Positions 36,939 through 45,372 are shown, counted from the stretch's first letter. The stretch: 64,000 bases of DNA from Burkholderia ambifaria AMMD (GCF_000203915.1 NC_008391.1:1302001-1366000), one strand, 5' to 3'. Numbers and translations: made by a program. The notes: generated by a model from the sequence alone, not told the origin.

Positions 36939-37802
36939 ATGAGCACACTCATTCCCCGCCTGTCATTTCCGCGTCGTCAGGTCGGCGATTTCTCGGTGAC
37001 CGCGATCAGCGACGGCACGCTGACGGCCGGCCTCGACCTGCTGTCGAACATCGACGTGGACGATGCGACCGGCATCATGCATCGCGCCGGCATCCTCGCG
37101 CCGTCGGACGTCAACATCAACTGCTACGTGATACGCGGAAACGGCCGCACCGTGCTCGTCGACACCGGTGCCGGCGGCATCCGCAACTGGGGCGGCCGGT
37201 TGCGTCCGTCACTGGCGCACGCCGGTATCGATGCACGCGACATCGACACGATCCTGCTCACGCACGCGCATCCCGACCACATCGGCGGTCTGCTCGACGC
37301 GGACGGACAGCCGGCCTTTGCACAAGCGGCGGTGCTCATTCATGAACGGGAATGCGCGTTCTGGCTGGACGACGACGCGTACGAGCGGGCAAGTGAACGC
37401 GCACGCGTCAATTTCCAGATCGCACGACGGACCTTCGACGCTTACCGCGCGCAACTCCGGACGATCGACGCAGGCGACGTACTGCCCGGCATCGTCGCGG
37501 TGCCGCTACCGGGGCACACGCCCGGCCACACCGGCTATCGCGTTGAATCGCGCGGCGAGCGCCTGCTGATCTGGGGCGATCTCGTGCATTTCGCGCCGAT
37601 CCAGGTCGCCCGCCCCGACGTGTCGATCGCGTTCGACCAGGATCCGTCGCAGGCATCCGCGACGCGCGCGGCCACGCTCGCCGAAGTTGCTTCGGACAAC
37701 GTGTTGATCGCGGGCATGCACCTCACCGACTCGGGCTTCGCACGCATCGCGCGCGCGAATGGTGCAACCGACGGCGCGTGTGCGCTCATCGGGGCGGATT
37801 GA
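36939..37802 (+). CDS. metallo-beta-lactamase-fold hydrolase
   Basis: A 287-residue MBL-fold enzyme. The zinc motif is LLTHAHPDHIGGLL (HxHxDH). Further ligands are in VPLPGHTPGHTGYR and WGDLVHF, and the final histidine is in LIAGMHLTDSGFARI. The start follows the previous stop by only 3 nt. The group includes lactonases, glyoxalase II-like thioesterases and organophosphorus hydrolases, so a hydrolytic ring-opening or ester/lactone cleavage in the LysR-controlled operon is likely. The substrate cannot be named. Confidence 0.88.
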   Translation: MSTLIPRLSFPRRQVGDFSVTAISDGTLTAGLDLLSNIDVDDATGIMHRAGILAPSDVNINCYVIRGNGRTVLVDTGAGGIRNWGGRLRPSLAHAGIDARDIDTILLTHAHPDHIGGLLDADGQPAFAQAAVLIHERECAFWLDDDAYERASERARVNFQIARRTFDAYRAQLRTIDAGDVLPGIVAVPLPGHTPGHTGYRVESRGERLLIWGDLVHFAPIQVARPDVSIAFDQDPSQASATRAATLAEVASDNVLIAGMHLTDSGFARIARANGATDGACALIGAD

Positions 37803-37947
37803 CGGAAACGGCACGCAGGCACGCCATCGCGCCGCACGATGTTGGCATCGTGCCATCCGGCCTAAGCGGGGCTGCAGACCAGCATGCGCCGATACGACAC
37901 GGGCGCCGGTGTTCGGCGCCCGCTCCGTCGCTGCCCGATCGTCCGGT

Positions 37948-38235
37948 TCAGCGCCAGTTCGCCTCGTAGAAGCGCACGTAGCCGCTGCGCAGCGTCAGGC
38001 ATTGCGCGCGCGTTTCGGACAGCAGCCGCCGCGCGGCCGCCTCGATACGCTCGCGATGCTGATCGTACGCACCGACCATGTCCTCGAAGCGCGGCGACGC
38101 CGCACCGAAATGGTCCTCCAGCGCCTCGGCGGTGATCTGACATTGGACGCGCTCGCCATTGACCAACGCCGTGAATCCAAGCATCAGGTCGCGCCCCGAA
38201 TATTCGGGCTTCTCATTCGTGAAATGAATTTGCAT
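37948..38235 (-). CDS. DUF1488-family protein
   Basis: A 95-residue protein of the DUF1488 type: MQIHFTNEKPEYSGRDLMLG start, then LVNGERVQCQITAEALEDHF and a helical half (RFEDMVGAYDQHRERIEAAA) ending in GYVRFYEANW. Small proteins of this family are widespread in Burkholderiales and uncharacterised. It stands alone, with 145 bp to the convergent MBL gene. Confidence 0.72.
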   Translation of the reverse strand: MQIHFTNEKPEYSGRDLMLGFTALVNGERVQCQITAEALEDHFGAASPRFEDMVGAYDQHRERIEAAARRLLSETRAQCLTLRSGYVRFYEANWR

Positions 38236-38480
38236 GGGAGCCGCCTATCGGCCGGTAGAAAGCAAATGACCGCGTCCGTCGTCCGCTACCGGCCGGACGA
38301 AAAATGTACGCGGGCTCGCCGGCGGAGGCACCATCCACGGAGGGTATGGCGCGGACAATGCATGCCGGTTGCATTCCACTTTAGACGGTTTCGCGCAGGA
38401 GGCAACATTTACGACACGCGTCGTTTCGACGCGCATTTCCTCTGACCAGCGCGACATCCGACACCGTTTTCCGAACAGCG

Positions 38481-38672
38481 TCAGTGAGGGTCGGTCGGCC
38501 AGATATTCAGCGAGATCGCGGCGGTCGTGGCGCCTACCGCAATGGCGGCGGCCCCGTATTGCACCGCGTCGGCCAAGTCGAACAGCAGACCGTGGATCGC
38601 CACGGCAATGCCGCCCAGCATGATGAAGGTGGCGATGGCCGCCAGCACGACTCTCAGTTCCGTTCGAACCAT
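38481..38672 (-). CDS. small two-TM membrane protein, function unknown
   Basis: A 63-residue protein starting MVRTELRV, chosen because GGGAGA precedes the ATG by 7 nt; the frame is open to 38756. Two hydrophobic segments (about 10-30 ATFIMLGGIAVAIHGLLFD, and 37-55 GAAAIAVGATTAAISLN) are joined by a short loop. No family recognised. Confidence 0.55.
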   Translation of the reverse strand: MVRTELRVVLAAIATFIMLGGIAVAIHGLLFDLADAVQYGAAAIAVGATTAAISLNIWPTDPH

Positions 38673-38899
38673 GGTGCGTCTCCCGAACGGATGCATGTCA
38701 CGTCGCATGCGTGTTGCGATGCGGAACACGGCGCGTGCGTGCTCCGCTTTCATCATTGCAGGCGGGTGCTTAAAAGCAAGGGGTTTTTATACTCAGTCGC
38801 ACAACGCGCGCCGCGCTTGTATGATGAGGCGATATCGATGGCGGCGGCCCCGGTGACGGATGGTGCGGTGCAAGGCGGCGAGGTGGTCGATTGCGATGC

Positions 38900-39086
38900 A
38901 GGGGCCCAGACAAGCGCTGAAGTGCCGAGGTGGGTCGACCGCGAAGCATAGGGCCCAAGTGCGCGCTGAAGTGCCAAGCTGGGACGACCGCGAAGCATGG
39001 GACCAGAGCAAGTGCTGAGGCGCCAACTTGGGCCGACCGCGAAGCATGGGATCAGAGCAAGCGTTAAAGCGCCAACTCTGGCCGAC
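38900..39086. repeat. 49-bp tandem repeat, 3.8 copies
   Basis: Three full 49-bp units (38900-38948, 38949-38997, 38998-39046) and a 40-bp partial unit (39047-39086) lie head to tail. Each full unit ends GACCGCGAAGCA. Divergence between copies is moderate, with the last two most alike (TGGGA-C/T-CAGAGCAAG). The array ends just before the Shine-Dalgarno of the sigma-54 activator gene. There are no spacers, so it is not a CRISPR array. It may be an iterated protein-binding site in the activator's leader. Confidence 0.9.
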
Positions 39087-39098
39087 AGGAGACAAGAC

Positions 39099-40985
39099 AT
39101 GCCTCAACCTTTCGTGCTGCCCGCCACCGCGGGCCGCAACGACCTGCTCGCGCAGGCGCATGCCCGTTCGACCGCGGTCGGCCTGCGCGCCAACGAGCGC
39201 CCCGATTTCTCGCCGCTGTCGCGCGTCGCGCTGCGCGAACTGCTCGACACGAACCACGCGCTGTTCGCGCACGCGCGCCCGGTGATGGAGAACCTCCACG
39301 CGCAGATCGCCGACACGCAAAGCCTCGTGCTGCTCACCGATGCCGACGGCGTGATCCTGCACAGCATCGGCGACGCGGACTTCATCGAGAAAGCCAACCG
39401 CGTCGCGCTGTGCACCGGCGTGTCGTGGGCCGAAGGCGCACGCGGCACCAACGCGATCGGCACCGCGCTCGCGTCGGGCCAGGCGCTCGCCGTGCATGGG
39501 TCCGAACACTTCCTGCGCGCGAACCATATCCTCACCTGCTCGTGCGCGCCGATCATCGACCCGTTCGGCCGCACGCTCGGCACGCTCGACGTGAGCGGCG
39601 ACCCGCGCGGCTTCAGCCCCCATACGCTCGCGCTCGTTCGGATGTCCGCGCAACTGATCGAGAACCACCTGTTCGCGAACCAGTGCGCGGAAGCGCTGCG
39701 GCTGCGCTTCCATGCACACGAGGATTGCGTGGACTCGCTGTTCGCCGGGCTCGTCGCGTTCGGCCCCGACGGCGGGCTGATCGCCGCGAATCGCAGCGCG
39801 CAATTTCAGCTCGGCGCCACGTTCGATGCGTTGCAGCATCACGGCTGCGACGCACTGTTCGGCATGCACTTCGGCGAACTCGCGCAGCAGGCGGCCCGCG
39901 CCGCCGGCGCACCGTTCCGCCTGACGCTGTCGACCGGCGTGCGCGTGCTCGCGCGCTGCGAATTCGCGGAAGCGCACAAGACGGCCATCGCCGTCTCGCC
40001 GCCCGCCTCCGCCGTGCGCCTGCGCGCGCCGGACCCCGACGCCATCACGTTCGCGACGCTCGACACCGGCGATGCGCGGATGGCCGCCGTGCTCGAACGC
40101 GTCGCGAAGATCCGCGGACGCGACCTGCCGCTGCTGATCCTCGGCCAGACCGGCACCGGCAAGGAATGGCTCGCGCGTGCGCTGCATCAGGCGTCGCCGC
40201 GCGCGGACGGACCGTTCGTCGCGGTCAACTGTGCGGCGCTGCCGGATTCGCTGATCGAGGCCGAACTGTTCGGCTACGAGGACGGCGCATTCACCGGCGC
40301 GCGCAAGCGCGGCAGCCCCGGCAAGATCGCGCAGGCCGACGGCGGCACGCTGTTTCTCGACGAAATCGGCGACATGCCGCTCGCGCAGCAGGTCAGGCTG
40401 ATGCGCGTGCTGCAGGAGCGCGCGGTGATGCCGCTCGGAGGCGCACGCGCGGTGCCGGTCGACGTGCGCGTGGTCTGCGCGACCCACCGCGACCTGCGCG
40501 CGATGATCGCGGAAGGCACGTTCCGCGAAGACCTGTTCTACCGTATCAACGGACTCGCGGTCACGCTGCCGGCGCTCGCCGCCCGCACCGACCTGCCGGC
40601 GCTGGTCGAGCGAATTCTCGCGCGGCTTGCGCGCAGCGAACCGATGCCGGGCCGCGTCGCGGCCGACGTACTCGACGCGTTCATGCGGCACCGCTGGCCC
40701 GGCAACCTGAGGCAAATGACCAACGTGCTGCGTACGGCCGGCATGCTCGCCGAGGACGAACCCGAAATCACGCTCGCGCACTTGCCGGACGATTTCTGGC
40801 TCGACTGCGACAACTCGCCCACAGCGAAAGCACCGGCCGATACGCGCGCAGCGACGACGCTGCAGAGCCACCAGGCCGCGGTGATCGACGCGGTGCTCGC
40901 GCGGCATGGCGGCAACGTATCGGCCGCCGCGCGTGAGCTCGGGCTCGCGCGCAACACCGTGTACCGCTACCTGCGGCGACACTGA
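39099..40985 (+). CDS. sigma-54-dependent activator, AcoR-like
   Basis: A 628-residue enhancer-binding protein. An N-terminal GAF-type sensor region runs over about residues 60-330 ([50 protein letters not shown] are AcoR-group hallmarks). An AAA+ domain follows (Walker [15 protein letters not shown] near 347; GAFTGA for sigma-54 contact near 395; Walker [13 protein letters not shown]). A Fis-type helix-turn-helix ends the protein ([20 protein letters not shown]). AcoR relatives sense acetoin or alcohols, but no matching catabolic genes lie here. The start at 39099 has GGAG 8 nt upstream; the tandem repeat abuts it. Confidence 0.92.
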   Translation: MPQPFVLPATAGRNDLLAQAHARSTAVGLRANERPDFSPLSRVALRELLDTNHALFAHARPVMENLHAQIADTQSLVLLTDADGVILHSIGDADFIEKANRVALCTGVSWAEGARGTNAIGTALASGQALAVHGSEHFLRANHILTCSCAPIIDPFGRTLGTLDVSGDPRGFSPHTLALVRMSAQLIENHLFANQCAEALRLRFHAHEDCVDSLFAGLVAFGPDGGLIAANRSAQFQLGATFDALQHHGCDALFGMHFGELAQQAARAAGAPFRLTLSTGVRVLARCEFAEAHKTAIAVSPPASAVRLRAPDPDAITFATLDTGDARMAAVLERVAKIRGRDLPLLILGQTGTGKEWLARALHQASPRADGPFVAVNCAALPDSLIEAELFGYEDGAFTGARKRGSPGKIAQADGGTLFLDEIGDMPLAQQVRLMRVLQERAVMPLGGARAVPVDVRVVCATHRDLRAMIAEGTFREDLFYRINGLAVTLPALAARTDLPALVERILARLARSEPMPGRVAADVLDAFMRHRWPGNLRQMTNVLRTAGMLAEDEPEITLAHLPDDFWLDCDNSPTAKAPADTRAATTLQSHQAAVIDAVLARHGGNVSAAARELGLARNTVYRYLRRH

Positions 40986-41025
40986 CGTCGGGGCCGGCTG
41001 CAGGCGGCTTCGGGTATGCTTGGCG

Positions 41026-41100
41026 CTTGCCTTGCCTTGCCTTGCCTTGCCTTGCCTTGCCTTGCCTTGCCTTGCCTTGCCTTGACTTGCCTTACCTTGC
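41026..41100. repeat. CTTGC pentanucleotide microsatellite, 15 units
   Basis: Eleven perfect CTTGC units (41026-41080) are followed by four more, two of which carry one change (CTTGA, CTTAC). It sits 26 bp before the ferredoxin ATG. A frame from ATG 41016 crosses all 75 bp and joins the ferredoxin frame, reading as a CLALP repeat. Unit gain or loss would shift that frame. Confidence 0.95.
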
Positions 41101-41126
41101 CGCCGCCGCGCCGCCCGCTTCGACCC

Positions 41127-41429
41127 ATGACCGATCCCGACCACCCGCCGCTCGTGCGCATTGAGCCGCTCGGCGCGACGTTCGACGCTCCCGATTCGCT
41201 GACGCTGCTCGAGGCGGCCGCGTTCGCGCACGTCAGGCTGCCGCGTTCGTGCCGCAACGGCACGTGTCGAAGCTGCCTGTGCAGGATCGTCAGCGGAAGC
41301 GTACGCTACACGATCGAATGGCCGGGGCTCTCCCGCGAGGAAAAGGCCGACGGCTATACGCTGCCGTGCGTGGCCGTCGCGACCTCCGATGTCGTGCTCG
41401 ACGTGCCCGATGCGGAGATGATCGACTGA
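41127..41429 (+). CDS. plant-type [2Fe-2S] ferredoxin
   Basis: A 100-residue electron carrier. The cluster ligands are in LPRSCRNGTCRSCLCRI (Cys-x4-Cys-x2-Cys), with the fourth cysteine in YTLPCVAVA. The rest has the beta-grasp pattern LTLLEAAAFAHVRLP. MTDPDHPPL at 41127 is the conventional start. A longer form from ATG 41016 would add 37 residues encoded by the CTTGC microsatellite. It probably serves an oxygenase or reductase, but none is adjacent. The SRPBCC gene follows 56 bp downstream. Confidence 0.88.
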   Translation: MTDPDHPPLVRIEPLGATFDAPDSLTLLEAAAFAHVRLPRSCRNGTCRSCLCRIVSGSVRYTIEWPGLSREEKADGYTLPCVAVATSDVVLDVPDAEMID

Positions 41430-41485
41430 ATGCGGCGCGCGGCCGCGTGCCGTCCTGCAACGATGATGCCTGCCTGGAGAACGTG

Positions 41486-41980
41486 ATGACCCAGCCAACC
41501 GATCGCATCGAGAAACAAACCCTGCTTGCCGCGCCGCTGGCGCGCGTGTGGGAAGCCGTCAGCAATGCCGGGGAATTCGGCACCTGGTTCGGCGTGACGT
41601 TCGACGGGCCGTTCGTGGCCGGCCAGTCGATGTTCGGCCGCATCACGCCCACGCTCGTCGACGACGACGTCGCCAAGGCACAGGAGCCGTACGCGGGCAC
41701 GGTATTCGAAATCGTCGTCGATCGCATCGAGCCGAAGCAACTGTTCTCCTTTCGCTGGCATCCGTTCGCGATCGATCCGAACTTCGACTATGCGTCCGAG
41801 CCGATGACGCTCGTCACATTCACGCTCGCGGAAGCCAACGGCGGCACGCTGCTGACGGTCACCGAAACGGGTTTCGATCAACTGATCGAAGCGCGCCGCG
41901 CGAAGGCGCGCGAGATGAATGACCACGGCTGGGCCGCCCAGATGATGCTGATCACGAAATACCTGGCGAAGCACGCCTAG
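41486..41980 (+). CDS. SRPBCC/AHSA1-family protein
   Basis: A 164-residue START-like (Bet v1-fold) protein. It has the N-terminal pattern RIEKQTLLAAPLARVWEAVS, WFGVTFDGPFVAGQ in the middle and the long C-terminal helix (EARRAKAREMNDHGWAAQM). The family forms ligand-binding cavities and includes stress-induced and toxin-like members, many linked to ArsR regulators; none is present here. GGAGA lies 6 nt before the ATG. Function unknown. Confidence 0.82.
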   Translation: MTQPTDRIEKQTLLAAPLARVWEAVSNAGEFGTWFGVTFDGPFVAGQSMFGRITPTLVDDDVAKAQEPYAGTVFEIVVDRIEPKQLFSFRWHPFAIDPNFDYASEPMTLVTFTLAEANGGTLLTVTETGFDQLIEARRAKAREMNDHGWAAQMMLITKYLAKHA

Positions 41981-42081
41981 CACGGATAGCGTGCCACCAC
42001 GCCGCATGCCCCGGCCGACATGCGCATCGACGTGCGTGGCATAATCCGCTCCATCGTCGCCCTTACGCCGCCGCGCATCGC

Positions 42082-42459
42082 ATGCTGAGTCGTCGACTCC
42101 GGAAGATCGTCAGTCTGATCGGGATGCTCGCCATCCTGATGACCGCGCTCGCGCCGACGATCTCGCAGGCGCTGACCACACACGACCGCGTCGACGCGCT
42201 GCTTGCCGGTTATTGCACGGCCGGGCCGGCTGGCGGCGACCACGCCGGCGATGCGTCGTCGAAGCGACTGCAGGCCCATCTGCAGGCTTGCGGCTACTGC
42301 AACCTGCTGGCCCATACGCCCGCCTTGCCCGCGCCGGAACTCACGTTCGCGGCCCACGTTCACCTCCTCCAGCACCGCGCAGCCACCCGCTTCGAAAGCC
42401 TGCGCCGCGCGCTGCCGCTCACGGCCGCGCAACCGCGCGCCCCACCGTTCGCGTCCTGA
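42082..42459 (+). CDS. DUF2946 protein, copper-linked
   Basis: A 125-residue exported protein with an N-terminal signal/anchor (about residues 8-30, SLIGMLAILMTALAPTISQ) and the DUF2946 motif CGYCNLLAHTPALP with two cysteines and histidines that could bind metal. A second Cys lies in AGYCTAG. The family regularly sits beside copper genes, and CopC and PCuAC genes follow here, so a periplasmic copper-binding role is likely (inference). Confidence 0.78.
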   Translation: MLSRRLRKIVSLIGMLAILMTALAPTISQALTTHDRVDALLAGYCTAGPAGGDHAGDASSKRLQAHLQACGYCNLLAHTPALPAPELTFAAHVHLLQHRAATRFESLRRALPLTAAQPRAPPFAS

Positions 42460-42683
42460 TTCGTCGTCACCGCGCGTGATGCCGTAGCGCATCGCGCCGT
42501 CCGCACGCGCGCTGCGCGTGCATGCCGTGTCACGTTTCGAAGGACGCTCATGTTCGACCCTGTTGCTCGCGGTGTCGTGCCGTGCATGCGCTCGCCCGCT
42601 TCCGGCGATCACGCATGCGCGAACGCGCGGCCGCACGTCGAATGCATCGTTCTCCTTGTCATTTCCAATCGGACCATCCCTTC

Positions 42684-43049
42684 ATGAAAACCACTGCATT
42701 CCTGCGCGGCGCACTCGTCGCACTCGGCTTCGTCATCGCACAGGCCGCTCATGCGCACGCGCACCCGAAAACCATGGAACCGGCCGCCGACGCCACGTTG
42801 TCGAGCGCGCCGCACGAGGTCGCGATCGACTTCAGCGAAACGCTCGAGCCCGCATTCAGTTCGATCGCGGTCACCGACAGCCACGGTCAGTCGGTCGCCG
42901 ACGGGAAATCCGCGGTCGATGCCGGCAACCGGAAGCGAATGCATGTTGCGCTGACCAACTTGGCAGCCGGCACGTATACGGTCGCATGGATCGCGGTGGC
43001 GAGCGACGGCCATCGCACGCAGGGCCGCTATACGTTCACGCTGAAGTAA
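42684..43049 (+). CDS. copC: periplasmic copper-resistance protein CopC
   Basis: A 121-residue secreted protein. The signal peptide (AFLRGALVALGFVIAQAAHA) is probably cut so that the mature protein starts with histidine (HAHPKTMEP), the Cu(II)-binding N-terminal histidine of CopC. The beta-sandwich landmarks SSAPHEVAIDFSETLEPAFS and VASDGHRTQGRYTFTL carry the second conserved histidine. It carries copper in the periplasm. No CopD gene is adjacent; the PCuAC gene is 52 bp downstream. Confidence 0.92.
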   Translation: MKTTAFLRGALVALGFVIAQAAHAHAHPKTMEPAADATLSSAPHEVAIDFSETLEPAFSSIAVTDSHGQSVADGKSAVDAGNRKRMHVALTNLAAGTYTVAWIAVASDGHRTQGRYTFTLK

Positions 43050-43101
43050 CGCATACGCAACCCGCGCGGCACGCTTCCCTACCCGATCAGGAACACACTC
43101 G

Positions 43102-43548
43102 ATGAAACGCTCGATTCCGACCAGCCTGCTGTTTGCACTGCTCTCGCTCCAGGCGCCCGTCACGTTCGCCGCGTCGCCCGTACAGGCCGATGCGTGCTGG
43201 ATCCGCACGATGCCGGCGACGGTGCCGTCGTCCGGCTACTTCACGCTGAAGAACGATGGCGACAAGCCCGCCACCCTCACGAGCATCGATACGCCCGCAT
43301 TCGGGATGGCGATGATCCACGAAACGCAGACGGCCGGCAGTACCGCGAAGATGGTTCACGTCGACGCGGTCGACGTGCCCGCGCACGGCACGGTGACATT
43401 CAAGCCGAAGAGCTATCACGTGATGCTGGAGGAACCACGCCAGCCGGTCGCGCCCGGCGCGAAGGTGCCGTTCCGGCTGCATTTCGCCGACGGCTCGACG
43501 GTGTCCGTGACCTGCGACGCGAAGGCGCCTTCCTACGCGGGCCAGTAA
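43102..43548 (+). CDS. periplasmic copper chaperone PCu(A)C
   Basis: A 148-residue exported protein. The signal peptide (SIPTSLLFALLSLQAPVTFA) ends at AASP. The Cu(I) site uses methionines and histidines: AFGMAMIHETQ, AKMVHVDAVDV and KSYHVMLEE match the H-M-x(10)-M-x(21)-H-x-M layout of PCuAC. Such proteins deliver copper to cytochrome oxidase or buffer it. GGYF is replaced by SGYFTLKNDGD, normal for the family. Grouped with CopC, a role in copper homeostasis is likely. Confidence 0.9.
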   Translation: MKRSIPTSLLFALLSLQAPVTFAASPVQADACWIRTMPATVPSSGYFTLKNDGDKPATLTSIDTPAFGMAMIHETQTAGSTAKMVHVDAVDVPAHGTVTFKPKSYHVMLEEPRQPVAPGAKVPFRLHFADGSTVSVTCDAKAPSYAGQ

Positions 43549-43581
43549 CGCCATATACGCAACGGTCGAGGAGAAACGCAC

Positions 43582-43758
43582 ATGAGCAAAGAACGCTTGC
43601 CGCTGGCTGACTTGATCGTCCGCTATCGGACGCCGCTGAATATCGCCGTGTTGATCGTCTGCGGGTTATGGGCGGCGTGGATCGCATGGATCACGCGGCC
43701 GGCGGCGATCGATACGCCGTCGTCGATCGCTGCGTACTGCGTGCGCGGCGGGAGCTGA
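43582..43758 (+). CDS. 58-residue single-TM protein in the copper cluster
   Basis: A short open frame with a strong GAGGAGA 6-8 nt before its ATG, 33 bp after the PCuAC gene. Sequence: a charged N-terminus (MSKERLPLADLIVRYRTP), one transmembrane stretch (NIAVLIVCGLWAAWIAWI), and a short tail with one cysteine ending GGS. No family recognised. The placement suggests co-expression with copC/PCuAC and a membrane accessory role. Confidence 0.55.
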   Translation: MSKERLPLADLIVRYRTPLNIAVLIVCGLWAAWIAWITRPAAIDTPSSIAAYCVRGGS

Positions 43759-43769
43759 CGTGCCGGCAC

Positions 43770-43917
43770 CGTCGTCGTTCACAGCGTCTATTCGTTCGGC
43801 GTGCGCCGGCTTCATCGCGGCTTCGGCGTCGGCCCGTAACCGCATGAGGCCGAGCGCGCCAGCGGATTGCTGTTCGTCGGGCTCGGGATCAAACTGCTGA
43901 CCGCGCGGCAAGCGTGA
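43770..43917 (+). pseudogene. remnant of a LysE/RhtB-type exporter C-terminus
   Basis: In one frame the bases read VVVHSVYSFGVRRLHRGFGV, a stop, then PHEAERASGLLFVGLGIK, LLTARQA and a final stop (43915-43917). The closing GLLFVGLGIKLL pattern is that of the last helix of LysE/RhtB amino-acid exporters (typically GxLFVGLGxxLA). The rest of the gene is absent and a TAA interrupts the frame. It is a decayed fragment; family assignment rests on the tail only. Confidence 0.4.
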
Positions 43918-43962
43918 CGATTCGCACGGCGACGGCCTGCGCCGAAACAAAAGGCAACCCCG

Positions 43963-45372
43963 TCAGGCCGTCGACGCAGCCAACACGGCCGACACGTCGC
44001 CGAACGAGGGCCGCGCGTCGATATCCTCGTTCAGACACGCGGCCGCCAGCGCGTCGAGTGCGTGCGAACCTTCCCATGCACGCGGCTCGCAGCGCGCCAG
44101 CAGCTCGCCGAGCAGATACCCGAACGCCCTGACTTCCAGCCGTTCGAGCCGCGCCGCGCGCACGCGATCGTTCACGTCGTAGACCGACGCCGCGCCGAAA
44201 TCCCCGAGCAGCGCGCCGCCCTTGCCGTCGTGCAGGATGTTGTGCGCGTACAGGTCGCCGTGCATGATGCCGCGCGCGTGCAGATGCGCGGCGACCGACG
44301 CGATGCCGAGCGCGATCCGCGCTGCCGCGGCCGGCTCGAATCGTGCGTCGGCCGCATACACGTCGCGCGTACAGGACGCGAAGCTCGGCGGCCCGGCGAG
44401 GTTCGTCAGCGCCGGATCGACCAGTTCCATCACGAGCCCGTGCGTGCCGTCCGGATGACCGCGTACCTTGCCGATCACCGGAATCATGTTCGGGTGGCGC
44501 CCGGCGTGCAGGCAGGCGGCCATTTCGCAGTCGGGCAGCCCGTCGCTCGTCACCGCGCCCTTGAACAGCTTCACCGCGACCGCTCGCGGCGCGTGGCCGT
44601 CCGGGCGCCACTGCGCGCGGTAGATGACGCCCGATGCGCCTTCGCCGAGCTTGTGGTCGCAGGCGAGCGACGTCCAGTCGATGTCCGCGACGCCCGGCTC
44701 CGCCGACGCGGCGGCCTCCGGCGCGGCACCGAACGGGTTACCCGCGGACGCGAGCCATGCGAGGCGAGGCAGACGCAGCAGCCAGTCCGGCAGCGCGTCG
44801 AGCCGGTTGGCCGACAGCCGGATCAGTTCGAGCGAACGGCACGCGGCCATTTCGGCGGGCAATGCACGTAGCCGGTTGCCCGCGAGCATCAGCTTCTGCA
44901 AGCGCGAACAATCGCCGATATCGGCCGGCAGTGCGTCGATTTCGTTGTCGGTCAGGATCAGCCAGCGCAGCGCGCGCGGCAGCGAACCGCGCGGCACCGT
45001 GCGGATCCGGTTCGCCTTGAAGCCGATCATGTCGAGCTGCGCACACGTGCCGAGGACTTCGGGGAATTCGGTGAAGTCGTTGCCGGACGCGAACAGGATG
45101 CGCAGGCGATGCAGCCGCGACAGGTCGTCCGGCAGCGCGGACAGCGCATTGCCGGACAGGTCGAGCACTTCGAGCGTGTCCGCCAGATCGAAGATCTCGC
45201 GCGGAAATTCGGTCAGCCCGCACGCGAGCTTGAGTTGCCGGGCGCCCGCCAGCTGGCCGGTCTGCAGTTGTTCGAGGGTGTGGGTCACGGGAGAAAACGG
45301 GTGGCGGTAGTTGCGAGGATTATCGGCGTCGATCGGACGAATTCTACCGGGATCGATCGCGCGCCCGGACAC
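43963..45372 (-). CDS. leucine-rich-repeat protein kinase
   Basis: A 469-residue two-domain protein. Residues about 45-215 contain seven or eight leucine-rich repeats of the LxxLxLxxNxLxxLP type (LEVLDLSGNALSALPDDLSR, LQKLMLAGNRLRALP). Residues about 235-465 are a Ser/Thr/Tyr kinase: glycine loop GEGASGVIYRA, VAVKLFK lysine, catalytic loop GIMHGDLYAHNIL, and LGDFGAASV metal site. HRD is replaced by HGD, so it is a non-RD kinase, but the catalytic Asp and Asn remain. No signal or TM segment is seen, so it is probably cytoplasmic. It stands alone beside tRNA-Leu; the substrate is unknown. Confidence 0.85.
   Translation of the reverse strand: MSGRAIDPGRIRPIDADNPRNYRHPFSPVTHTLEQLQTGQLAGARQLKLACGLTEFPREIFDLADTLEVLDLSGNALSALPDDLSRLHRLRILFASGNDFTEFPEVLGTCAQLDMIGFKANRIRTVPRGSLPRALRWLILTDNEIDALPADIGDCSRLQKLMLAGNRLRALPAEMAACRSLELIRLSANRLDALPDWLLRLPRLAWLASAGNPFGAAPEAAASAEPGVADIDWTSLACDHKLGEGASGVIYRAQWRPDGHAPRAVAVKLFKGAVTSDGLPDCEMAACLHAGRHPNMIPVIGKVRGHPDGTHGLVMELVDPALTNLAGPPSFASCTRDVYAADARFEPAAAARIALGIASVAAHLHARGIMHGDLYAHNILHDGKGGALLGDFGAASVYDVNDRVRAARLERLEVRAFGYLLGELLARCEPRAWEGSHALDALAAACLNEDIDARPSFGDVSAVLAASTA

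Noticed and set aside
38900..39086. CRISPR array
   Set aside because: The 49-bp units abut with no spacers and no cas genes are present; it is an ordinary tandem repeat.
41026..41100. KARQG-repeat protein encoded on the minus strand through the microsatellite
   Set aside because: Any 5-bp repeat stays open in several frames; the flanks are shadows of the activator and ferredoxin genes.
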